Below the pieces are notes generated by a model, which was given only the letters and a program-made list of their open reading frames with translations, was not told the origin of the DNA and made no database searches. A stretch of 64,000 nucleotides of DNA, taken from Vagococcus acidifermentans (GTDB lineage Bacteria; Bacillota; Bacilli; Lactobacillales; Vagococcaceae). Positions 54,524-61,398 of this stretch are shown here, piece by piece. Each line of letters opens with the position of its first letter. The stretch's first letter is position 1. The translations under genes and the position numbers were made by a program. The stretch covers positions 62,001-126,000 of the forward strand of contig NZ_NGKC01000007.1 of the NCBI RefSeq assembly GCF_003987655.1, read 5' to 3'.

Positions 54524-56011
54524 TTACTTATTTTTTGAGCGAATCACAAAACCGCGCTTGTCGTTGCCGCCTGATTTTTTGTTGCCGGAACGGCTGCCTT
54601 TATTGTAACCGCCTTTGGACCGGCGATTGTCCCGGCCGCCACGGTAATTGCTGCGACGGTCGTAATTTCCGCGACTGCCTTTTTTAGCAGACGGAAGCGG
54701 CCGTTCAGGTGTAATTTTGACTGGCACCGCCGATGCATCATCTTTAGCGACTACCTTCACCAGCAAAGCGGCCAAATTCTCAGCCGTGTAGTTTTCAAGC
54801 AATTCACTTGCTGCGTCAATGTAATTTTCCAGACCATTTTGCTCCAGCAGCTCATCGATTTCTTTGACAGCTGTACCAATTTGTCCTTCAAAAGCTTCTT
54901 TTTTAGATGGTGGACGCAGTGGTGACATCCGTTTTTTCGTTAATTTTTCAATCACGTGCAAGTAGCCCATCTCGTTCGGCGTGACCAATGTGATGGACAT
55001 GCCGTCCTTGCCCGCACGCCCTGTCCGGCCGATCCGGTGAACGTAGCTCTCAGGGTCTTGCGGAATATCGTAATTGTACACGTGGCTGACTCCGGAGATG
55101 TCCAATCCGCGGGCTGCCACATCGGTAGCAACCAAAATATCCAGTTTGCCTTCTTTAAATGCCCGAAGAACGCTCATGCGTTTTTGCTGGGACAAATCGC
55201 CGTGGATTCCTTCTGCTTTGTAGCCGCGTGATTCCAGACCTTTTGCCAGCTCATCCACCCGGCGTTTAGTCCGGCCGAAGACAATTGTCAGTTCCGGGCT
55301 TTGCACATCAAACAAACGTGTCATGATGTCAAATTTTTCAAATTCTTTGCAGCGGACGTAGTACTGGTCAATCAAGCTCGCTGTCATTTCCTTCGCCTTG
55401 ATTCTGACATGTTCCGGTTCTTTCATAAACTGAACGCCAATCCGTTTGATACTGTCCGGCATAGTCGCAGAAAACAATAATGTTTGCCTTTCCTGCGGCA
55501 CTTTGGAAATAATCAGTTCGATATCTTCCAAAAAGCCCATGTTCAGCATTTCATCTGCTTCGTCCAAAACGAGTGTTTCGATGGTTTCCAGTTTGAGCGT
55601 CCGGCGGTTGATATGGTCGATCAGCCGGCCCGGTGTCCCGACCACGATATGCGGACGGTCTTTCAAGCCTCTGATCTGACGGCCGATATCGGCACCGCCG
55701 TAAACGGCCTGCACACGAATCCGTTTGTTCTTTCCTAAACGATACAATTCTTCTTGAGTTTGAATCGCCAGTTCTCTCGTAGGCGCAATCACAAGTCCTT
55801 GCAAGACCCGCTTTTCCGCATCTATTTTCTGCAGCATCGGCAAGCCGAACGCTGCCGTTTTCCCTGTACCTGTCTGAGCCTGTCCGATAACATCCTTGCC
55901 TTCCAATGCCAATGGAATTGTTTCTTTCTGGACAGGTGTTGCTTCTTCAAACCCAACTTGTTTGACTGCGGTCAGTAATTCCTGCGCAAGTCCAAGTTCA
56001 CTAAATTTCAA
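54524..56011 (-). CDS. cshA: DEAD-box ATP-dependent RNA helicase CshA
   Basis: A 495-residue RNA helicase of the cold-shock/degradosome type. Seen: Q motif [13 protein letters not shown], Walker A AQTGTGKT (45-52), TPGRLID, DEAD in [21 protein letters not shown], and [13 protein letters not shown]; then a CshA C-terminal domain and a basic Arg/Gly/Asn-rich tail (about 60 residues with repeated [16 protein letters not shown]) for RNA binding. Start: TTG at 56011, 7 nt after TAGGAGG; an ATG at 56044 lies upstream of that site and is not used. Confidence 0.95.
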   Translation of the reverse strand: MKFSELGLAQELLTAVKQVGFEEATPVQKETIPLALEGKDVIGQAQTGTGKTAAFGLPMLQKIDAEKRVLQGLVIAPTRELAIQTQEELYRLGKNKRIRVQAVYGGADIGRQIRGLKDRPHIVVGTPGRLIDHINRRTLKLETIETLVLDEADEMLNMGFLEDIELIISKVPQERQTLLFSATMPDSIKRIGVQFMKEPEHVRIKAKEMTASLIDQYYVRCKEFEKFDIMTRLFDVQSPELTIVFGRTKRRVDELAKGLESRGYKAEGIHGDLSQQKRMSVLRAFKEGKLDILVATDVAARGLDISGVSHVYNYDIPQDPESYVHRIGRTGRAGKDGMSITLVTPNEMGYLHVIEKLTKKRMSPLRPPSKKEAFEGQIGTAVKEIDELLEQNGLENYIDAASELLENYTAENLAALLVKVVAKDDASAVPVKITPERPLPSAKKGSRGNYDRRSNYRGGRDNRRSKGGYNKGSRSGNKKSGGNDKRGFVIRSKNK

Positions 56012-56067
56012 AAGGGTTCCTCCTAATTTTTCTTTGTATTTCATTTCCTAACGACGTACATCCGATT

Positions 56068-56096
56068 TATGTTATCATGTTTTCAAGAAATTTTCA
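56068..56096 (-). promoter_or_regulatory. Promoter of cshA
   Basis: Minus strand: TTGAAA (56091-56096), 17-nt spacer ending in TGA, TAACAT (56068-56073). The leader is about 50 nt. Confidence 0.65.
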
Positions 56097-56101
56097 ATAA
56101 T

Positions 56102-57463
56102 TTAATCCTGAATTAGAGCTGCGACGACCGCATTCAACCCCATTCCGTTGCTAGCCTTGAGAAAAACTGTGTCCGTCGGCTGCAAGTCTTGCCGTAAAGC
56201 AGCAATCAACTGTTCTTTCCCGGTTTCCGGAAAATAAGCCACTGCCCCCGGCGGAAATGCACCGTTAATCCGTTCGGCCAAATACGCCATGTGAGTACCA
56301 AATAAATAGACTTTGTCGATTTTATCCGGCTGCAGATGGTCGGCAATACTCTCATGAAGCGGTTGAGTCAGCTCGCCTAAATCGAGCATGTCGCCTAATA
56401 CCGCCAGCTTACGCCCTGATGTTTCCAAATCTGAAAACGTATCAAGCACCAGCCGCATCGCTGTCGGATTCGCATTGTATACATCGCTCAATATAGCAGC
56501 TCCGTTAGCGGCAGTGAGCCATTCCGTCCGGTTCTTGGTCAGTTTGAATGCCACCAATCCCTGATAAATGTCAGCCTCTGTCACACCAAAATGCTGACCG
56601 ATAATCAGTGCAATCAACGCGTTGTTCACATTATAACTGCCTAAAACCGGGATGACGTATGTTTTCGGCGACAATTCAGGCACAGCAAAAGCCGTCTGTT
56701 CTTTGTCTTCAGACAACACGCGGCTGCGATACACATCCTGCGAACCGCCAAACGTAATCACTTGTTGGGAACACGCTGCAACAAGAGGCGTCAAAAGCGG
56801 TTCATTACCGGGGACGACCAGCAAGCCGTCCGATTTCAAACCATCAGTGATTTCCATTTTTGCTTCCGCAATGCCTGCCCGTGAGCCCAAGTGTTCAATA
56901 TGAGACTCGCCAATCATCGTAATGGCTGCCACATCAGGTTGGGCGATGCGGGAAAGCACACTGATTTCCCCTTTGTGGTCCATCCCCATCTCCAAGACCA
57001 GCATTTCGGTGTCGGCTGCCATGTGTAAAATCGTGTACGGAACGCCAATATGGTTGTTATAGTTGCCTTGTGTGTGATACGTGCGGTAGCGGGTGCCCAA
57101 GACAGACGCTGTCATATCCTTCGTCGTTGTTTTCCCGTTGCTGCCGGTGATTGCCACCACTTTTGGATTGACCTTTTGCAAATAATACGTTGACAGCTGC
57201 TGAAGCGCAAGCAGCGTATCCGGAACGAGCAAATGCGGGTAATCGCCTGTCAGCGGACGACTGGTCAGCGTCAAGACCGCTCCAGCTGCAAAGGCCTGCC
57301 CGATGAAGTCATGCCCGTCGCGCGTCCCCTGAAGCGGCACAAATAAACTGCCGGGCTGGATGCGTCGCGTGTCAAACTCTACTCCGGTCACTTGCACCTC
57401 GCCGTATGTCTGCCAGTCATTTGTCGCATGGACTGCTTCAGCAATTTCCTGTAGTGTTAACAT
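56102..57463 (-). CDS. murF: UDP-MurNAc-tripeptide--D-alanyl-D-alanine ligase
   Basis: A 453-residue Mur ligase that adds D-Ala-D-Ala to the peptidoglycan precursor. Seen: N-terminal UDP-binding domain (VTGVEFDTRRIQPGSLFVPLQG), ATP loop ITGSNGKTTTKDM, LVLEMGMDHKGEISVLSRIAQPDVAAITMIGESHIEHLGS, and C-terminal LSDVYNANPTAMRLVLDTF with LGDMLDLGE. It follows ddl by 57 bp, so the enzymes making and using D-Ala-D-Ala are neighbours. Ribosome binding site AGAGGAAG. Confidence 0.97.
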   Translation of the reverse strand: MLTLQEIAEAVHATNDWQTYGEVQVTGVEFDTRRIQPGSLFVPLQGTRDGHDFIGQAFAAGAVLTLTSRPLTGDYPHLLVPDTLLALQQLSTYYLQKVNPKVVAITGSNGKTTTKDMTASVLGTRYRTYHTQGNYNNHIGVPYTILHMAADTEMLVLEMGMDHKGEISVLSRIAQPDVAAITMIGESHIEHLGSRAGIAEAKMEITDGLKSDGLLVVPGNEPLLTPLVAACSQQVITFGGSQDVYRSRVLSEDKEQTAFAVPELSPKTYVIPVLGSYNVNNALIALIIGQHFGVTEADIYQGLVAFKLTKNRTEWLTAANGAAILSDVYNANPTAMRLVLDTFSDLETSGRKLAVLGDMLDLGELTQPLHESIADHLQPDKIDKVYLFGTHMAYLAERINGAFPPGAVAYFPETGKEQLIAALRQDLQPTDTVFLKASNGMGLNAVVAALIQD

Positions 57464-57494
57464 AACATCTTCCTCTTTTCATACAATGAAGAAA

Positions 57495-57515
57495 GGCTGA
57501 ACCTGATGTCCAGCC
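57495..57515 (-). terminator. Weak hairpin between ddl and murF
   Basis: Minus strand GGCTGGA/TTCAGCC (one G-T) with a 7-nt loop, followed by TTTCTTC. It may attenuate murF expression or act as a processing site. Confidence 0.4.
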
Positions 57516-57520
57516 GACTT

Positions 57521-58570
57521 CTACTTTATGACTCTTACATTCTGCTTTTCTTCAAACCGCAGTTTAGCCAGCTGAATCAGTTCTTCCAGCAAATCGCCAT
57601 AATTCAGCCCCATCTGCTTCCATAACAGCGGGTACATGCTGTAAGGCGTGAAGCCCGGCATCGTATTGACTTCATTTAAAAAGAGTTCGCCATTGCTGGT
57701 CAAGAAAAAGTCGCAGCGCGTCAAGCCGCAACCGTCCAGAGCAGCATAAGCTTTTTCTGCATATTCCCGGGCTTTTTTGTGCACGTCTTCGGAAACTTTT
57801 GCAGGAATCTGCAGTGACACCTGATTGTCGATATACTTCGATTCATAGTCGTAAAAAGCCACATCTTTGACAATTTCCCCTGCAAGAGTGGTGCGGATTT
57901 CTTCATTGCCGAGCACCGCAACTTCAATCTCGCGTGCGTCAATTCCCTGTTCAACGACGACGCGGTAGTCAAAACGAAAAGCTTCCTTAATAGCTGCAAT
58001 CAGCTCATCACGGTCGGCGGCTTTGCTGATGCCGACACTTGAGCCCATATTGGCTGGTTTGACAAACATAGGATAAATCAGTGAGCCTTCACACTGATTG
58101 TAGATTTCTTCGGGATTCAGCTTCCAGCTCATTTTTGTCACGGGAACATAAGGCAGCTGCGGAATACTCACCTGCTGAAACACTTGTTTGGCCATGATTT
58201 TATCCATGCCGCATGCGCTGGCAAGCACACCGGCTCCTACATAGGGGACTTCGAGAATCTCAAATAACCCCTGAATCGTGCCATCCTCGCCATTTGGTCC
58301 ATGAAGCACGGGAAACACAATGATGCCGTCTTCTTTGATTTCACATGGTGTGATTTTTTTGCCTTGACCATTTTTATCAATGTGCAGCTGATGCTCCTCG
58401 GCAGGCGCTTCAGCCAGCAATGGACCTTTCAACCAGTCACCTGACTGTGTGATATATATAAGCTGAACTTGATAATAATCATAATAAATGGCTTGCAAAA
58501 TTGAAAATGCTGACAAGATAGATATATCATGCTCTGCACTCTTTCCACCATAGATAAGAGCTATTTTCAT
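57521..58570 (-). CDS. ddl: D-alanine--D-alanine ligase
   Basis: A 349-residue ATP-grasp ligase. Seen: LIYGGKSAEHDISILSA, FPVLHGPNGEDGTIQG, GVLASACGMDKIMAKQVF, VKPANMGSSVGISKA, FYDYESKYIDNQVS and FFLTSNGELFLNEVNTMPGFTPYSMYPLLW. The Tyr in FYDYESKY aligns with the Tyr found in D-Ala-D-Ala ligases; D-Ala-D-Lac enzymes carry Phe there. This predicts ordinary D-Ala-D-Ala termini and no intrinsic vancomycin resistance through this gene. Start: ATG at 58570 after AAAGGAGGGG; in-frame codons upstream have no ribosome binding site. Confidence 0.96.
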   Translation of the reverse strand: MKIALIYGGKSAEHDISILSAFSILQAIYYDYYQVQLIYITQSGDWLKGPLLAEAPAEEHQLHIDKNGQGKKITPCEIKEDGIIVFPVLHGPNGEDGTIQGLFEILEVPYVGAGVLASACGMDKIMAKQVFQQVSIPQLPYVPVTKMSWKLNPEEIYNQCEGSLIYPMFVKPANMGSSVGISKAADRDELIAAIKEAFRFDYRVVVEQGIDAREIEVAVLGNEEIRTTLAGEIVKDVAFYDYESKYIDNQVSLQIPAKVSEDVHKKAREYAEKAYAALDGCGLTRCDFFLTSNGELFLNEVNTMPGFTPYSMYPLLWKQMGLNYGDLLEELIQLAKLRFEEKQNVRVIK

Positions 58571-58600
58571 TATACCCCTCCTTTGTCTTCCGCATCTCAT

Positions 58601-58606
58601 TATACT
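58601..58606 (-). promoter_or_regulatory. Probable -10 of ddl-murF
   Basis: Minus strand TATAAT, 30 nt before the ddl ATG. No strong -35. Confidence 0.55.
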
Positions 58607-58640
58607 TTATTTTTTTTGAAAAAACCATGCCCTTATCAGC

Positions 58641-58674
58641 AAAAGAAATAACCTAAAGCTCGCTTTAGGTTATT
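58641..58674 (-). terminator. Terminator containing the stop codon of the orphan gene
   Basis: Perfect 13-bp stem AATAACCTAAAGC/GCTTTAGGTTATT with a 2-nt loop, then TCTTTT on the minus strand. The stop codon (58665-58667) lies inside the stem. Confidence 0.82.
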
Positions 58675-59444
58675 ATTTCAGCAAAATCCCAGTCCATTTC
58701 TTCTTTTTGCAGGTGCCATTTCTGTTCTTCGCTGTCATAAGTAATCGTGCAGGCCAGTTCCTGTCCGCCAAACGACTGCTTGTCCACATTCCGGAAATTA
58801 TCTTCCACGATATACGCACGTATTTCAGATAAGGATGATTGCGATGTTATATTGACTAAATCAAAGGCTAAGCCGTCTTGCATACAGCCTTTCAGCTCAC
58901 TGATAAGCGGCAGGGGGACGGGGCGTACGTCGATTTTTTTCCGGCTCAAAAAAGAGCGTCTGCGATTCAACCAGTGCGACATCTGCTGAGATAATTTTTC
59001 CGATATCAAACAAAAAAACTCATCAATGTGGCGGTAATAAATTTTACTGGTCGCATCGTCCAGACCCAAAAAAACAAAATCATTTTGGAGTTTATAAAAA
59101 AAAGGCGAATGAAGTGATTTCTTCATGTGGGAAAAGTACAATAACTCAGAAATTTCCAAAGCAGTCAACTGCTTCAATATTTCATATTCCTTGAAATCAA
59201 TCCACTTTATATCGCTGTTGCTGCGGTTTTCTAATTTTAAAAAATAGCTGTTCACTTGATCTTCCCCGCGAACAACTTTCAAGCCTGTATGATTTTCATA
59301 CTCTCCATCTGTTTCATTTGCATTCAATAACAGGATGTTTTTCGGGCGGTTTTGCGTTGAATGATTAAATTCAACGTGTGTAATACCTTTTGTCAAAACG
59401 GCATTACTCATTGTATCCAAATGGACATACAAATAATCTATCAA
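58665..59444 (-). CDS. Uncharacterised 259-residue protein
   Basis: Not recognised. Soluble, no signal peptide, no membrane helix and no motif I can name. It looks like an alpha/beta protein with a Lys/Asn-rich N-terminal half (HSTQNRPKNILLLNANETDGEYENHTG) and a basic central patch (LNRRRSFLSRKKIDVRPVPLP). Start: TTG at 59444, about 6-8 nt after AAGGGGGG; no ATG is close. Codon use seems more A/T-rich than in neighbouring genes (many AAA, AAT and TTT), which could point to later arrival. It has its own promoter and terminator, and is divergent from the sortase gene. Confidence 0.75.
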   Translation of the reverse strand: MIDYLYVHLDTMSNAVLTKGITHVEFNHSTQNRPKNILLLNANETDGEYENHTGLKVVRGEDQVNSYFLKLENRSNSDIKWIDFKEYEILKQLTALEISELLYFSHMKKSLHSPFFYKLQNDFVFLGLDDATSKIYYRHIDEFFCLISEKLSQQMSHWLNRRRSFLSRKKIDVRPVPLPLISELKGCMQDGLAFDLVNITSQSSLSEIRAYIVEDNFRNVDKQSFGGQELACTITYDSEEQKWHLQKEEMDWDFAEIIT

Positions 59445-59468
59445 CAGCTTTCCCCCCTTCCTATCTAA

Positions 59469-59474
59469 ACTATA
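59469..59474 (-). promoter_or_regulatory. Extended -10 of the 259-residue orphan gene
   Basis: Minus strand TGT-TATAGT, 25 nt before the TTG start. No clear -35. Upstream lies the palindrome TTAACGTTAA (59515-59524). Confidence 0.45.
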
Positions 59475-59622
59475 ACATTTTTGGCGCGTGTTTTAATAGG
59501 ACAAAGGACTGATTTTAACGTTAAGTTTGTGTTACATCATTTCATTAATACAACATTTTTGGAAATACATGTGTAACAATCGTTGAGCCGCATTTTAAAT
59601 TTTTCTTTTTTTCAAGTAAATG

Positions 59623-59631
59623 TGTTATGAT
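59623..59631 (+). promoter_or_regulatory. Extended -10 promoter of the sortase gene
   Basis: TGT-TATGAT; the transcript would begin near 59638, about 10 nt before the AAGGAGGG ribosome binding site. This makes the in-frame ATG at 59620 unusable. Confidence 0.5.
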
Positions 59632-59661
59632 GACTGTAAAATAAATCAAGGAGGGATTGCT

Positions 59662-60417
59662 ATAGCCTCGCACCAATCTCATAATCGCAGCAGCAGACAG
59701 CGTCCCAAAAAATCAGTGGCTGCAAGGGTGAAAAACGCCCTGTTCAATTTTATCATGTTTGTTTTTCTGTTAATCGGCTTGGCCCTGATTTTCAACGGCC
59801 AAATCAAAGATTTTATCGTGGGACGGACGACTGACAAACATGCTATCGCAGCAGTCAGTTCCAAAGACATTGAGCAAAATAATCAAAAGGCGGCTTCTTT
59901 CGATTTTGATGCAGTGGAGTCACTGGATCTTGAAACCATCGTAAAAGCCAGCAATTCAGATATCGGAATGGATGTCATCGGCGGGATTGCTATCCCAAGT
60001 GTCAACCTGAATCTGCCGATCTTCAAAGGACTCTCCAACTATGCACTTGCAGTCGGCGCCGGAACCATGAAAGAAGAACAAGTCATGGGCAAGGGAAATT
60101 ACGCGTTGGCCAGCCATCATATGAACAACCCTGAGTTGTTGTTCTCTCCGCTGGTGGATGTCGATTTAGGTGCTGCCATTTTTATCACAGACTTGTCTTA
60201 CGTGTACGAATATCGCATCGTTTATAAAGAATATGTGGCACCAACACGCATCGATGTGATTGAAGACCAAGACGACCGCCGGATGATTACACTGGTCACT
60301 TGCGACACGACCGGCGAAAACCGCCTCATTGTTCAAGGGGAATTGACCCGCATCGTTGCTAAGGACTATACGACCGATGCAATCAGTCAGGCATTTAACA
60401 TGAAGAAAAACAATTAA
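59662..60417 (+). CDS. srtA: Class A sortase (atypical start codon)
   Basis: A membrane-anchored transpeptidase that attaches LPXTG proteins to the cell wall. Seen: a basic N-terminus, one TM helix (FIMFVFLLIGLALIFNG), then the sortase fold with catalytic His in NYALASHHM, Cys in ITLVTCDTTGENR and Arg in the same segment. Start: AAGGAGGG (59648-59655) is followed in frame only by ATT (59656) and ATA (59662, 7 nt spacing); there is no ATG, GTG or TTG in frame until a GTG at 59716. An ATG at 59620 precedes the ribosome binding site. I give the ATA position as best spaced, giving 251 residues; the true start is uncertain. Confidence 0.88.
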   Translation: MASHQSHNRSSRQRPKKSVAARVKNALFNFIMFVFLLIGLALIFNGQIKDFIVGRTTDKHAIAAVSSKDIEQNNQKAASFDFDAVESLDLETIVKASNSDIGMDVIGGIAIPSVNLNLPIFKGLSNYALAVGAGTMKEEQVMGKGNYALASHHMNNPELLFSPLVDVDLGAAIFITDLSYVYEYRIVYKEYVAPTRIDVIEDQDDRRMITLVTCDTTGENRLIVQGELTRIVAKDYTTDAISQAFNMKKNN

Positions 60418-60460
60418 AAACGTACCCGACAGCAAACGCGCGCTGTCGGGTACGTTTTAA
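60413..60460. terminator. Bidirectional terminator between srtA and yhaM
   Basis: Perfect 17-bp stem (60417-60433 with 60442-60458) with an 8-nt loop, flanked by A and T runs. It includes the final A of the srtA stop (TAA ends at 60417) and the yhaM stop (60457-60459) at its feet. Confidence 0.92.
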
Positions 60461-61398
60461 AGATTAGGCAAATAAAAATTCCGGTTGTCCATCCCAAAGA
60501 TCCGGTCGGTATATTCACCCGGCTGGACCTGCTTCAATGCCCCGAGCATCATCTGGATGGATGCATCCAAGTTATCAATGATATGCAGCACCTCTGCTTC
60601 CATAATCTTCGGACGCACAGGCGAGCCGTATTCCAGCTGCCCGTGGTGCGCCAGTATCACATGTTTCAGCACCAGTACTTCTTCATCCGACTCATCGATT
60701 TTCAGTTCCGTGCATGCTTTGGAAATCTCTTCATCAGCGATGACAATGTGGCCCAGCAGGTTGCCGGCCAGCGTATACTCAGTCGACATCGGACCTGACA
60801 GTTCGACTACTTTGCCTAAATCATGCAGTATAATCCCTGCGTATAACAATGACCGGTTCAGTTCAGGGTATTCGTCGCAAATGCCTCTGGCGAGATGCAG
60901 CATAGTGACTGTATGATAAGCCAGCCCTCCGGCGAATGCATGATGAAGGGTTTTAGCCGCCGGATAACTGAAGAAATCTTTCTGATACTTGCTCAGCAAA
61001 TGTCTGACGATGCGCTGCCATTTAGCATTCGTAATATCAAAGAGCAGCTGGTTGATTTCTTCCGCCATATCGGCCGGTTTAACAGGCGCTCTCTCCATGT
61101 ATAACGACGGTTCGCCCGGTTCACCCGGTTTTGCCAAACGCAGATGAAGAATCTTGACTTGAGGCATATTTTGATAAAGCTCTCGCTTGCCTCCTAAAAG
61201 CACCACCTTGCCGGCTGTAAACCGGGAAATCTCATCTTCGCCGGCATCCCAATACTTTCCGTCAATCGTGCCGGAAGTGTCTTGAAAGGTAAAAGCGATG
61301 AATTTTTTGCCGTTTCTGGCAGTTCTGACATCTGCTGTTTTTATCAGAGCAAATAGTTCAAATGTCTCGTCAACCGCAAGCTCTCTTAATTTTTTCAC
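60457..61398 (-). CDS. yhaM: 3'-5' exoribonuclease YhaM
   Basis: A 313-residue exonuclease for RNA (and ssDNA) turnover. Seen: N-terminal OB-fold (about 10-90; LFALIKTADVRTARNGKKFIAFTFQDTSGTIDGKYWDA) and an HD domain with HHAFAGGLAYHTVTMLHLA, ILHDLGKVVELSG, LGHIVIADEEI and LKHVILAHHGQLEYGSP. Start: GTG at 61398 after GGAGG; it overlaps the yhaN stop by 4 bp (GTGA). The yhaO-yhaN-yhaM order matches Bacillus. Confidence 0.95.
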   Translation of the reverse strand: MKKLRELAVDETFELFALIKTADVRTARNGKKFIAFTFQDTSGTIDGKYWDAGEDEISRFTAGKVVLLGGKRELYQNMPQVKILHLRLAKPGEPGEPSLYMERAPVKPADMAEEINQLLFDITNAKWQRIVRHLLSKYQKDFFSYPAAKTLHHAFAGGLAYHTVTMLHLARGICDEYPELNRSLLYAGIILHDLGKVVELSGPMSTEYTLAGNLLGHIVIADEEISKACTELKIDESDEEVLVLKHVILAHHGQLEYGSPVRPKIMEAEVLHIIDNLDASIQMMLGALKQVQPGEYTDRIFGMDNRNFYLPNL

